Part shown: positions 43,104-52,543 of the stretch, piece after piece
Layout: each line of letters opens with the position of its first letter
Position numbering within the stretch: position 1 is the stretch's first letter
Assembly: GCF_000247645.1 (NCBI RefSeq)
Contig: NZ_AHWA01000006.1
Coordinates: 1-64,000, forward strand
Direction: 5' to 3'
Length of the DNA: 64,000 bases
DNA from: Salinibacterium sp. PAMC 21357
GTDB taxonomy: Bacteria; Actinomycetota; Actinomycetes; Actinomycetales; Microbacteriaceae
Made by a program: the position numbers and the translations under genes
The notes under the pieces: model-generated
Told to the model about the DNA's origin: nothing
The model's input: the letters and a program-made list of their open reading frames with translations, nothing else
The model's database searches: none

Positions 43104-43200
43104 CTCAACGCGTTTCGCCGCACACTATTCCCGCCCCAACCTCTCAGTTTGTTACGCGAGGCGGGGGGAGTGGCGCGACTATGTTCGGGCGAGTCCTCGC

Positions 43201-43230
43201 GCTGCGGCCCTAGCCGGAGGGGGCCGCAGC
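43201..43230 (-). terminator. Terminator-like hairpin downstream of the HAD gene
   Basis: GCTGCGGCCC and GGGCCGCAGC form a 10-bp perfect stem with a 10-base loop, between the end of the HAD gene and the rib promoter. There is no T-run. Confidence 0.5.
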
Positions 43231-43256
43231 TGGCTTAGACGAGCAGGAGTGCAGCC

Positions 43257-44012
43257 TCAGTCGAGTAGTGCCGCCAATTCATCAAGCGAGTGGATGACGC
43301 TGACGCCGGCCGCCCGAGCTTCGTCGAGTTGATCGGTGGTTGCGCTGCGCTCGCGGTCGAGCCAAACTCCGCTGAGGCCGGCGTTCGCGGCTCCCAGCGC
43401 ATCGGTCGCCAGTCGATCGCCGATGTAGACCGCGTCGGCGGGTTCGACACTGAAGAGTTCGCACGTGTGGTGGAAGATGCGTGGGTCGGGTTTGGTATGC
43501 CCAAACTCGCCGCTGGCAACGAGGTGTTCGACGCGGTGAGTGAGACCAACGGTCTCGACCTTGCGCGTTTGAAAATCGATTTCGCCGTTGGTAATGATGC
43601 CGAGGCGCATCGCGGGGGAGCGGGCCTCCAGCGAATCGAGGCAGGCGAGGGTGTCGTCGTGCAGGTGCCACGCATCGCGGTAGGCCTCGAAGTAGGTATC
43701 GAACCACAGGCTGGATTCGGCGTCGGTGAGGGTCACGCCGTAGGGCTCGACGAACCCGCGGGCGCGGGCTTGCCGTTGCCCTTCGAACGTCAGCTCGCCG
43801 CCGAGGTAGCGGTGGTAGTGATGTTCCTCCAGCGCGGTCCAACGCACACTCTCCGCGGCGTCGTCGGGCCACACCGTGCTGCCATCGACGCTGGGGCCGG
43901 CAGCAAACGTGGTCCCCAACGAGCGCCGGTGATTGCGAATGCCCAGATCCACGGATGCCCGGTGAGCAAACAGGGTGTCGTCGAGGTCAAAGAGGGCAAC
44001 GGTGATGGTCAA
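43257..44012 (-). CDS. HAD-superfamily hydrolase (phosphatase-like)
   Basis: This 251-residue HAD enzyme probably dephosphorylates a small metabolite. Motif I is FDLDDTLFAH, motif II is GIITNGEIDFQ, the motif III Lys is in KPDPRIFHH and motif IV is YIGDRLATDALG. The cap is the C1 helical type (YjjG/haloacid type). The TTG start at 44012 follows the GNAT gene by 21 bp, making it last in the xth-trpS-GNAT-HAD run. Confidence 0.88.
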   Translation of the reverse strand: MTITVALFDLDDTLFAHRASVDLGIRNHRRSLGTTFAAGPSVDGSTVWPDDAAESVRWTALEEHHYHRYLGGELTFEGQRQARARGFVEPYGVTLTDAESSLWFDTYFEAYRDAWHLHDDTLACLDSLEARSPAMRLGIITNGEIDFQTRKVETVGLTHRVEHLVASGEFGHTKPDPRIFHHTCELFSVEPADAVYIGDRLATDALGAANAGLSGVWLDRERSATTDQLDEARAAGVSVIHSLDELAALLD

Positions 44013-44033
44013 TGCGTCAGCGCTTTCTCAGTG

Positions 44034-44599
44034 CTAAACCGGCCAGGGCTGGCCGGACTCGACCTCATACGTGGGGTTCTCATCCGGAGCAGTGAGCGTT
44101 GCCCACCACGAGGGCGGATGCGTGCCGCCGCGATACTCGCTCGAGGCGGGTTCGATGCCGGTGTAGATGAAGCCCAAGTTTTTGGCGATGGCGGCGGAGG
44201 CTTTGTTGCCCACGAGGGCTTCCCAGCGCACTTCGGGGCGGCCGGTGGAGAACACCCAGCGGCACACTTCAGCGACCGCTTCTTTCATGAGGCCTTTGCC
44301 GCGGTGCGGTTCGCCCATCCAGTAGCCGATGGTGTCGTTGTAGAGGCGAAAGCTAATGACGCCGAGCAGTTCAGGTTTGCCAGTTTCGCGGATCGCCCAG
44401 GTGTATTCGTCGTCATCTTCCCACCACTGAGCCACAAGGTTGTTGATGAAGAATTCGGCGTCTGGCGAAGTGTACGGCCACGGGATCGTGAGCGTGTGCT
44501 CAAAAATCGGGTCCTGGCAGTAGGCGGTCATGAGTTCAACATCGTTACCGGTGAGGGCATCGAGAGTGAGTCGTTCGCTGGTGAGAGTAAAAGTTTGCA

Positions 44600-44600
<1 letters not shown>
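44034..44600 (-). CDS. GNAT-family N-acetyltransferase (RimJ-like)
   Basis: This 188-residue acetyltransferase of the RimJ/RimL type begins with a TERLTLDALTG-like edge strand (TSERLTLDALTGND). It has GYWMGEPHRGKGLMKEAV as the acetyl-CoA loop and ALVGNKASAAIAKNLGF. It probably acetylates an amino group on a protein or small molecule. Its start overlaps the trpS stop (TAATG), so it is translationally coupled. Confidence 0.87.
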
Positions 44601-45613
<1,013 letters not shown>

Positions 45614-45622
45614 CTAAGTCTT

Positions 45623-46483
45623 TCAGATTGAGTAGTCAACAACGACGGGAGCGTGATCGCTCCAACGCTCATCCCAGGCGCCGGCCTTGTCGATGCGGTA
45701 ATCCGCAACGGTGACTGCAAGCGCGGGGGTGGCGACGTGGTAGTCGATACGCCAACCGGTGTCGGTGTCGAAAGCTTGGCCGCGCTGCGACCACCAGGTG
45801 TAGGGGCCGTCAACTTCACCGGCAAACTGGCGGCCGACATCCACCCAACCGAGGCCGGGGCCCGTCGTACCGTCAACGCATTCGATGGTCTCGCCAGCAG
45901 CACCGAAGATGCGGTCGAAGTAGGCGCGCTCTTCGAGGAGGAAGCCCGCCTTCTTGCGGTTACCGCGCCAGTTCTTGATGTCGAGTTCGCGGTGCCCCAC
46001 GTTGAGGTCGCCGACGATGAGGGCGTGGTCGCTGTGGGCGGCAAGTTCGGGCAGGCGCACGAGCATGGCCTCTAAGAACTTGTATTTCTCAACCTGCTTC
46101 GGGGTATCAACAACGCCCGAGTGAACGTAGGTGCTCACGACGGTGACCGTCGTGCCGTTGACGTCAAAGTCGGCTTCGAGCCAGCGACCAGCGCTATCGA
46201 AGTCATCGGCGCCGAGCGCAACGCGGTGAGCAAGAGGGGCGGATGCCGCAGATCCCTTGCGGGAGGCCAGCGCGACGCCCGCGCGGCCCTTCGCGGTCGC
46301 GGCATCGTGCAGGATGTTCCAGCCATCGCCGAGCAAGCCTTCGATGTCGGCATCAGCGGCGCGAACCTCTTGCAGCGCGAGAATGTCGATGTCACGGGCA
46401 TCCAGCCAGTCGCCCATGCCTTTGCGGTAAGCGGCGCGAACACCATTGACGTTGACGGATGCGATGCGGAGACGTGTTGCCAT
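45623..46483 (-). CDS. xth: Exodeoxyribonuclease III
   Basis: This 286-residue Mg-dependent AP endonuclease/exonuclease acts in base excision repair. The family blocks are SVNVNGVRAA, ILALQEVRA (catalytic Glu), TYVHSGVV, VGDLNVGHRELD and WSDHAPVVVDY (catalytic Asp-His). A -10 box 6 bases before the ATG suggests that the operon starts here with a leaderless mRNA. Confidence 0.94.
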   Translation of the reverse strand: MATRLRIASVNVNGVRAAYRKGMGDWLDARDIDILALQEVRAADADIEGLLGDGWNILHDAATAKGRAGVALASRKGSAASAPLAHRVALGADDFDSAGRWLEADFDVNGTTVTVVSTYVHSGVVDTPKQVEKYKFLEAMLVRLPELAAHSDHALIVGDLNVGHRELDIKNWRGNRKKAGFLLEERAYFDRIFGAAGETIECVDGTTGPGLGWVDVGRQFAGEVDGPYTWWSQRGQAFDTDTGWRIDYHVATPALAVTVADYRIDKAGAWDERWSDHAPVVVDYSI

Positions 46484-46489
46484 GTCTCA

Positions 46490-46495
46490 AGACTA
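46490..46495 (-). promoter_or_regulatory. Probable -10 box of xth (TAGTCT)
   Basis: TAGTCT on the reverse strand is followed by 6 bases and the xth ATG at 46483, giving a leaderless arrangement. Confidence 0.5.
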
Positions 46496-46527
46496 CCGAC
46501 GCGCACTGACCGCGCCGTGACCGAGCA

Positions 46528-47652
46528 CTACCGCTTCTTGTTGCGTTTCAGCATCCGCTTGAAGGTGCGCGCGAATTTCTTCTCGCTGTGCGTGTTCTTG
46601 GCCTTATCCGTCTCGCTGTCAGCCTCGGAGCCCTTCTTAGCCTTGCGGCCGTCCTTGCGTTCGAGTTTGCGCTCAGTCGCGACCGCCTTGTGGGCCTTCG
46701 CTTCTTCGCCAGCTTTCGTCGCTGCCACGGCTCGCGGTGCATCCTCGTCACGCTTCTCACCGCTGAGGTCGAGATCGGCATCATCAGCTGAAACCGCGAT
46801 CCACGCCGATCCAATGAGGATGATTTGGCAGATCAGGTTGAACCAAATGAGCAGACCGATGATCACGGCGAAGGAGGCGAGCAGCGGGTTGCGGGTTGCC
46901 CCTTCGAGCAGGAAGCTCCCACCAAACTTGAGCGCGCCGAGGGCGAGCGCAGCGATGATGGTGCCTTGCGCAAGGAGGCGGAACGGAATCTTGATGCCGG
47001 AAACGACGCGATAGAAAACGCCAAGGGTTGCCGCGTCCAAGATGAGGACGATGACGAGCGCTACACCTCGGGTCGCAATGCGAGCGGCCTGCGAATCTTC
47101 GTCGATCGAGATCAGGTCGAGAATCCAGTTGAGCGCGGCGGTGCTCACCAGGGACATCGCGGCAGACAACAGCACGGCAAGACCGAAGCCGACGGCAAGA
47201 CCCAAATCCTTGAGCTTCAGAATCAAGAAATTGGTTTCGGAACTTTCGAGGCCGAACATGGAGCGCACGGCATCCCGGCCAGAGGCGATCCACCCCAGCG
47301 CGGTGAAAATAAGACCGACAGCGGCTATCGCGCCCGTAATGCCCAGAATGCTGGTGTCCGCGAGGGTCTCCCGGCTTATGGCGCCATTGCCGCTCCCGTC
47401 GCCGATGAGCCCCGGGATATTGGTGGAGATGAAGTTGTAGACGGCATCCAGCAGCACAGGGTCACCTTGAACGATGAACCCGGCGACAGCGAAGCCAACC
47501 CAGATTGCAGCGAAGACGGCGAAGATCGCCTGATAGGAGAGCCCGGAGGCGAGGATGGGCCCCAGCTTCTCGGCATAGTGCATGAACACACGCACGGGAC
47601 GTAGGTGAAGTACCCACTCAATGGCTGGTTTCAGTCGTTGCGCAAGCTGCAT
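46528..47652 (-). CDS. YihY/BrkB-family inner membrane protein
   Basis: This 374-residue protein has six membrane helices in the order of the YihY family. The motif ASGLSYQAIFAVFAAIWVGF opens the first helix, and GASWNP-type loops are replaced by LALGALKFGGSFL. The C-terminal 70 residues are a Lys/Arg/Asp/Glu-rich tail (cytoplasmic). Despite the old name it is not a ribonuclease. Function is unsettled. The transcript is probably leaderless and is divergent from ptsI over 54 bp. Confidence 0.88.
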   Translation of the reverse strand: MQLAQRLKPAIEWVLHLRPVRVFMHYAEKLGPILASGLSYQAIFAVFAAIWVGFAVAGFIVQGDPVLLDAVYNFISTNIPGLIGDGSGNGAISRETLADTSILGITGAIAAVGLIFTALGWIASGRDAVRSMFGLESSETNFLILKLKDLGLAVGFGLAVLLSAAMSLVSTAALNWILDLISIDEDSQAARIATRGVALVIVLILDAATLGVFYRVVSGIKIPFRLLAQGTIIAALALGALKFGGSFLLEGATRNPLLASFAVIIGLLIWFNLICQIILIGSAWIAVSADDADLDLSGEKRDEDAPRAVAATKAGEEAKAHKAVATERKLERKDGRKAKKGSEADSETDKAKNTHSEKKFARTFKRMLKRNKKR

Positions 47653-47658
47653 GCATCA

Positions 47659-47664
47659 AGAATA
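47659..47664 (-). promoter_or_regulatory. Probable -10 box of the YihY-family gene (TATTCT)
   Basis: TATTCT on the reverse strand is followed by 6 bases and the ATG at 47652, again a leaderless spacing. Confidence 0.5.
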
Positions 47665-47706
47665 GCTAGGCTGTTCGTGCACAACTCAGAGGAGAGGTCA
47701 GATCAC

Positions 47707-49353
47707 ATGGAACTTCAAGGTGTTGGAGTTGGACGATCGGTTGCCATTGGAAAAGTCGTGCGTATGCCCGACCCGCTTCCAGAGCCGAAAGATGCACGCC
47801 ACTCGGGTGATGCCGCGGCAGAGAAAGAAGCGGCAGCAGCAGCGCTAATCTTTGTGGCAGCTGACCTGCGCGAGCGGGCAGAGAAGGCGGATGCCGAAGC
47901 CAACGAGGTGTTGACGGCTACGGCACTCATGGCAGAAGACCCGTCCATTCTCGAGAGCGTCAACGAGATCATCGACAGCGGCAAGACCGCTGAGCGCGCA
48001 GTGTTTGAAGCGTTCGGCAAGTTTCGCGATCTGCTGATTTCGCTCGGCGGAATGATGGCTGAGCGTGCCACCGACTTGGGCGATGTTTGCCAACGTGTTG
48101 TTGCCAACCTTCGTGGCGTTGCTGCCCCGGGTGTTCCGCAGCGCGATGAGCCATTCGTTTTGGTTGCCGATGACTTGGCCCCTGCCGACACGGCCCTTCT
48201 CGAACTCGACAAGGTGCTCGCTCTTGTCACACGTCAGGGTGGCCCGACCAGCCACACCGCAATTCTTGCTCGCTCCAAGGCGATCCCGGCCATCATGGGC
48301 GTCGCCGAAGCTCTCGATCTTGCTGACGACACTCTGGTAATTGTGGATGCCGGCTCCGGCAGCATCACGACTGATCCCACGGCCGAGCAGCTCGCCGCAG
48401 CAGAAGCTCGCATCGCCGAGCTCGCCGCCGCCGCTAATGCGCCGATCACTGACGGCGAGCTTGCCGACGGAACTCTCGTTCCGCTTCTGGCCAATCTCGG
48501 TACGCCCTCAGAGGCAGCGCAGGCTGTTGAGCTGGGTGCCGAAGGTGTTGGGCTCTTCCGCACTGAGCTGATGTTCCTCGACGCCACGAGTGCGCCGACG
48601 GTAGAAGAGCAGACGGTCGAATACACGGAGATGTTGAAGCACTTCCCCGGAAAAAAGGTTGTTGTGCGCGCTCTTGATGCTGGCGCAGACAAGCCGCTGA
48701 GCTTCATGGACATGGGCGAAGAGGCCAACCCTGCATTGGGCCAGCGTGGACTGCGCTCGCTGCGCGTCAACGAGAACATTCTTCGCGACCAGCTCACCGC
48801 TCTGGTTAATGCTCAAAACGCTACCGACGCCGACCTCTGGGTCATGGCCCCGATGGTGTCGGATGCCGAAGAGACTGATTACTTTGTGGCCCTTGGCCGC
48901 GAACTCGGCCTCAATACTGTTGGAGTCATGGCAGAAGTTCCGTCACTTGCCGTACTCGCCGACCAGATCACCGAACGAAGTGACTTCGTTTCGATCGGGT
49001 CGAACGACCTCACCCAGTACACGCTGGCGGCAGACCGGATGCTCGGCACCCTCGCCAAGTTCCAAGACCCCTGGCATCCTGCAGTGCTTCGCCTCGTGAA
49101 GATGATCGGTGATGCGGGTATTGCTGCTGGTAAGCCTGTTGGTGTTTGTGGAGAGGCTGCCGCTGACCCGCAGCTCGCTGTAGTTCTTGTTGGGCTCGGA
49201 GTGACGAGCCTTTCGATGACTCCCGCGGCGCTCGCCGATGTGCGTGCCGAGCTCAAGACGGTAACCCTCGAGCAGGCTAAGGCTCGTGCTGCTGCCGCTA
49301 TTAACGCAACTACCGGACCGACTGCTCGTGAGGCTGCCGCCAACGCTGGCTAG
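47707..49353 (+). CDS. ptsI: PTS enzyme I (phosphoenolpyruvate-protein phosphotransferase)
   Basis: This 548-residue enzyme takes phosphate from PEP and passes it to HPr, powering sugar uptake. The phosphorylated His is residue 183 in GGPTSHTAILARS. The PEP-binding barrel has GLFRTELMFLD, VVVRALDAGADKP, IGSNDLTQYTLAADR and GVCGEAAADP (active-site Cys). The start at 47707 gives the canonical MELQGVGVGRSVAIG; AGAGG is about 9 bases upstream. No HPr or enzyme II gene is adjacent, so its partners are elsewhere. Confidence 0.95.
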   Translation: MELQGVGVGRSVAIGKVVRMPDPLPEPKDARHSGDAAAEKEAAAAALIFVAADLRERAEKADAEANEVLTATALMAEDPSILESVNEIIDSGKTAERAVFEAFGKFRDLLISLGGMMAERATDLGDVCQRVVANLRGVAAPGVPQRDEPFVLVADDLAPADTALLELDKVLALVTRQGGPTSHTAILARSKAIPAIMGVAEALDLADDTLVIVDAGSGSITTDPTAEQLAAAEARIAELAAAANAPITDGELADGTLVPLLANLGTPSEAAQAVELGAEGVGLFRTELMFLDATSAPTVEEQTVEYTEMLKHFPGKKVVVRALDAGADKPLSFMDMGEEANPALGQRGLRSLRVNENILRDQLTALVNAQNATDADLWVMAPMVSDAEETDYFVALGRELGLNTVGVMAEVPSLAVLADQITERSDFVSIGSNDLTQYTLAADRMLGTLAKFQDPWHPAVLRLVKMIGDAGIAAGKPVGVCGEAAADPQLAVVLVGLGVTSLSMTPAALADVRAELKTVTLEQAKARAAAAINATTGPTAREAAANAG

Positions 49354-49413
49354 AGTTAGCCCAGGCTTCGAACGGGTGTTGCCGGGCTCTGCGCTCGGTA
49401 ATCTGCGCCCGCA

Positions 49414-49451
49414 CTGAGTGCCGCTACCCCAGAAGGGGTAGCGGCACTCAG
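49414..49451. terminator. Hairpin terminator after ptsI
   Basis: A 17-bp perfect stem (CTGAGTGCCGCTACCCC with its complement, 49414-49430 and 49435-49451) has an AGAA loop. The T-run is weak (TCGTT). Confidence 0.75.
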
Positions 49452-49986
49452 TCGTTAACGGCCGGAGGACCGCTCTGCTGGGCGCTACCGGGCTGATGAA
49501 GTGGTCCACCCAAAATGAGTAATCGGGGCGTTGCGAGAGTAACTCAACACTCGAGTTGAACTGTCCTCAGCAAGTACGGGGCAGGGATTCGGGGTACAAG
49601 AGTATCGCGATTGTCATTGTCTTATAGTTTGCGAAACGTGCCCCTGATCGGCAAAAGCGGCAGACGAAGGTGAGAGGAAAAGTGATCCTCCCAGCCCGGG
49701 GGAGCGACCTTTCGCTCAGGGCTGAGAGACCGCTTTCACACAGCGCCGGTGGTCTACCCCGGCAGCGTGGTTGCCCTCTTCACCGCTAGTGTGAAAATCA
49801 CTAGAACGCAGTATTGTTCGGCCCAGAACGACCTGTTGCCCCCTAGTGGGGGCACAAAAATCTGGAATAATTCGATAATCTGCGTCATAGAGATCGGGTT
49901 CATCAGTCTCTTTGGGTAAGAAGGTTGTTTTCTCCAAAACCTTCACCCAATGGGACAAAGAGAGGCCCGGGAAATGGATCAGGGGG
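49452..49986 (+). promoter_or_regulatory. Long intergenic region / structured leader of the fused sigma-factor gene
   Basis: There is no gene in these 535 bases. Several stable inverted repeats are packed into 49690-49860. The first is CAGCCC/GGGCTG enclosing GAGCGA/TCGCTC (49692-49724). Next comes AGACC/GGTCT enclosing GCT/AGC (about 49726-49755), then CTAGTG/CACTAG around 49784-49803 and TGCCCCC/GGGGGCA (49837-49854). The last hairpin is followed by CAAAAA. This looks like a folded 5' leader, but it matches no riboswitch class I can name. Confidence 0.4.
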
Positions 49987-51585
49987 ATGAGCGGAATCGT
50001 GGCTTCGAAGCTAACCACTTCGGACGAGCAGCTTCTGGCACAAGCGCGTACGGGGGTACAAAACGCTTTTGCCGAGCTCTGGAGTCGCCACTACCGCTCG
50101 GGTATATGTGTCGCTCGTCAGTACACGTCGATAGACGCGGATGATCTCGTGTCTGAGTCGTTCGCGCGTATTTACCAGCGTGTGCTGGCGGGTGGCGGCC
50201 CGCAGGGGGCATTTCGGCCCTACCTTTACACGACCATCCGCAACCTTGCGTCGACGTGGGGTGCCGCCTCACGCGAAGTGCAAGTGGAGGAGATCGCTGA
50301 CTTTGAAGACCCCACAACTCTTGACGACCCCGTCTCGCTCGCGCTCGACCACACACTAACGGCACAAGCGTTCCGCGAACTTCCCGACCGTTGGCAGTCA
50401 GTGCTCTGGTACACCGAGGTTGAGGGCATGGATCCGCACGAGGTGGCGCCGATTCTCGGGATGAGCGCCAATAGTGTTGCCGCCCTTGCGTACCGTGCCC
50501 GCGAAGGACTGCGCAAGGCGTGGTTGCAGGCTCACATCAACGATGCCACCGCATCCGGCGAATGCCAGTGGGCAATGTCGAAGTTCGGCGAGCATGCTCG
50601 CCGAAGCCTAAGCAGCCGTGATTCGCGCCGGATCGCGGCTCATCTTGCGTCGTGTGCTCGCTGCGCCATCGTGTGTGAAGAGGTCGACGAAGTCGGGTCA
50701 CGCCTCGCTCTCGTCATGATTCCCCTTCTGTTGGGTGGCGTCGCTGGAGGCGGCTTCCTCAGCGCGTTCGCGCAGAGTGGAGCCGCATCATTGACGGCAG
50801 CTGCTGCCCCGGCCATGCCCGCGGCCGTGCTCGCTGGTTCACACCTTGTCGGTGCTAGCGCCGTTGCCGCCGGAGGGGCAAGCGCAGGAGCGATCCCGGT
50901 GGCTGTCGCTGGCTCTCTCGCCGCCGTCGTGGCACTTACCGGCTCGTTCGTTCTTCTCGGCCCTCAGAACCCGGCGCCAGATAGCTCCCCAACGACAAGC
51001 GAGTCTCGCGAAGATTCGTCGAACACCAGCGATGTCGAGGCGGGAATCGCAGACAGCCGTGACAGCGAGCAATCTGACGCCGCGAACATTTCCGTCCCGG
51101 CTGTGCCCGCGATCGACCCCTCGAATGCCGATACTGTCGGCGATGCTGGGGCGAACAGCGGTACTGCCAACACGCCAGTCACAGATATTGTCGATGCGGT
51201 CGTTGGCACCGTCACCGGTGGCGCACCTCCCGCCGGCCACACTGCGCCAGGCGGAATCGTTGGGGCAGACATTGACCTCAACCTCGTCGGTACGGCCACC
51301 CCTGGCGCGCACCTCTCGCTTCAAGCCGCCGGTCTCGTCTATGCCACAACTACGGTCTCGAGCAACGGTACGTTCGCCCTTAACGTCACGGGAATTCCGG
51401 GTGGGCTTTCGTCGCTCGATCTGGTGCAAACTGTAGACCGCACGTATCTCGCGGGGATTGTCGGTGGTGGAGGGCTCCTCGGTGGCTTGCTCGGCAGTGT
51501 CGACGGGCTCATCAACGCCCTCATCAAGCCCCTGAACCTCTCCAGCGGATCGAACCAGGGTGTAAACATCCGGTTGCTGAGCTAA
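49987..51585 (+). CDS. ECF-type sigma factor fused to a zinc anti-sigma-like domain, membrane helices and an extracytoplasmic domain
   Basis: This 532-residue protein has sigma-2 (about 15-95, DADDLVSESFARIYQ) and sigma-4 (about 120-180, LGMSANSVAALAYRAREGLR). A zinc anti-sigma motif H219-xxx-C223-xx-C226 follows in the same chain. Two or three hydrophobic segments (about 241-262 and 302-324) cross the membrane. An acidic Ser/Thr-rich linker leads to a beta-rich C-terminal domain ending in GlyGly-Leu repeats. The sigma factor would be held at the membrane and may need proteolysis or a conformational signal from outside. I start at ATG 49987; an in-frame TTG 25 codons earlier would add a basic tail. 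Confidence 0.85.
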   Translation: MSGIVASKLTTSDEQLLAQARTGVQNAFAELWSRHYRSGICVARQYTSIDADDLVSESFARIYQRVLAGGGPQGAFRPYLYTTIRNLASTWGAASREVQVEEIADFEDPTTLDDPVSLALDHTLTAQAFRELPDRWQSVLWYTEVEGMDPHEVAPILGMSANSVAALAYRAREGLRKAWLQAHINDATASGECQWAMSKFGEHARRSLSSRDSRRIAAHLASCARCAIVCEEVDEVGSRLALVMIPLLLGGVAGGGFLSAFAQSGAASLTAAAAPAMPAAVLAGSHLVGASAVAAGGASAGAIPVAVAGSLAAVVALTGSFVLLGPQNPAPDSSPTTSESREDSSNTSDVEAGIADSRDSEQSDAANISVPAVPAIDPSNADTVGDAGANSGTANTPVTDIVDAVVGTVTGGAPPAGHTAPGGIVGADIDLNLVGTATPGAHLSLQAAGLVYATTTVSSNGTFALNVTGIPGGLSSLDLVQTVDRTYLAGIVGGGGLLGGLLGSVDGLINALIKPLNLSSGSNQGVNIRLLS

Positions 51586-51725
51586 CGCGGCATAAGTGAT
51601 TCATCCCCACTTCGGGGGCAAATGGCATTTTTGCCGTCATAAGGCGCTGGCAACGCAGTCTCTTTAGTGGGTCACCCGAAGACCCCGTGTGTTCGTGCGC
51701 CGTGGGTGACGCCGAACATGCACAA

Positions 51726-51763
51726 ATCGCCCCTGTCTCTACCTAGGTAGTGACAGGGGCGAT
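51726..51763. terminator. Bidirectional terminator between sigma-fusion gene and sdhB
   Basis: ATCGCCCCTGTC (51726-51737) and GACAGGGGCGAT (51752-51763) form a 12-bp stem. The apical TCTACCTAGGTAGT pairs further. CTTGTTT follows on the forward side and a TTTGT tail appears on the reverse side. Confidence 0.85.
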
Positions 51764-51784
51764 CTTGTTTGAGCTGGTGCGTTG

Positions 51785-52543
51785 TTACGCGTGACCCTTG
51801 ATGATTGCCTGCTTCACTTCAGCAATAGCCTGAGTGACTTGGATGCCGCGAGGGCAAGCGTCGGTGCAGTTGAAGGTAGTGCGGCAGCGCCACACTCCCT
51901 CTTTGTCGTTGAGGATGTCGAGACGAACGCCAGCGCCCTCGTCGCGCGAATCGAAAATGAAGCGGTGCGCATTAACGATGGCGGCAGGACCGAAGTACTG
52001 TCCGTCAGTCCAGAACACGGGGCAGCTCGACGTGCACGCGGCGCACAGAATGCACTTGGTGGTGTCGTCGAAACGTGCGCGCTCCACGGGGCTCTGCTTG
52101 CGCTCTTTGCCGCCCTTGACGGGACCAGCCATCAAGAAGGGGTTGACCTCCTTGAAGGAGTCGAAGAATGGCTCCATGTCGACGATCAAGTCCTTTTCGA
52201 GGGGAAGACCCTTGATGGCTTCGACGGTGATCGGCTTCGTAATGTCGAGATCTTTGATCAGGGTCTTGCAGGCCAGACGGTTACGGCTGTTGATGCGCAT
52301 GGCATCCGAACCGCAAATGCCGTGCGCGCACGAGCGACGGAAGGTCAGCGACCCGTCAACTTCCCACTTGATCTTGTGCAGAGCATCAAGAACGCGGTCG
52401 GTTGCAAAGACCTCAAGGTCGAAATCCTCCCAGCGCGGCTCTTCATCGACCTCAGGATCGAAACGGCGGATGCGGAGCGTCACATTAAAGGTCGGGATGA
52501 CCTCTGCTGCGGCAGGCTTCTTATCGGCGACGGCAGTGCTCAT
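51785..52543 (-). CDS. sdhB: Succinate dehydrogenase iron-sulfur subunit
   Basis: This 252-residue subunit carries electrons from FAD to the membrane quinone. The [2Fe-2S] cysteines are in RRSCAHGICGSDAM with ACKTL, the [4Fe-4S] in CILCAACTSSCPVFW, and the last cluster ends in CTDACPRGI. Its start overlaps the sdhA stop by 1 bp, at the end of the sdhCDAB operon. Confidence 0.96.
   Translation of the reverse strand: MSTAVADKKPAAAEVIPTFNVTLRIRRFDPEVDEEPRWEDFDLEVFATDRVLDALHKIKWEVDGSLTFRRSCAHGICGSDAMRINSRNRLACKTLIKDLDITKPITVEAIKGLPLEKDLIVDMEPFFDSFKEVNPFLMAGPVKGGKERKQSPVERARFDDTTKCILCAACTSSCPVFWTDGQYFGPAAIVNAHRFIFDSRDEGAGVRLDILNDKEGVWRCRTTFNCTDACPRGIQVTQAIAEVKQAIIKGHA

Noticed and set aside
49681-49800. 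Possible TPP riboswitch (contains GGCTGAGAG)
   Set aside because: The second conserved TPP arm is absent and the downstream gene is a sigma factor, so the short match is probably accidental.
49857-49890. ECF-type autoregulatory promoter (GGAATA ... CGTCAT) before the sigma-fusion gene
   Set aside because: The spacing between the two elements (13 bases) is too short for the usual GGAAC-16/17-CGTC layout, so I do not call it.
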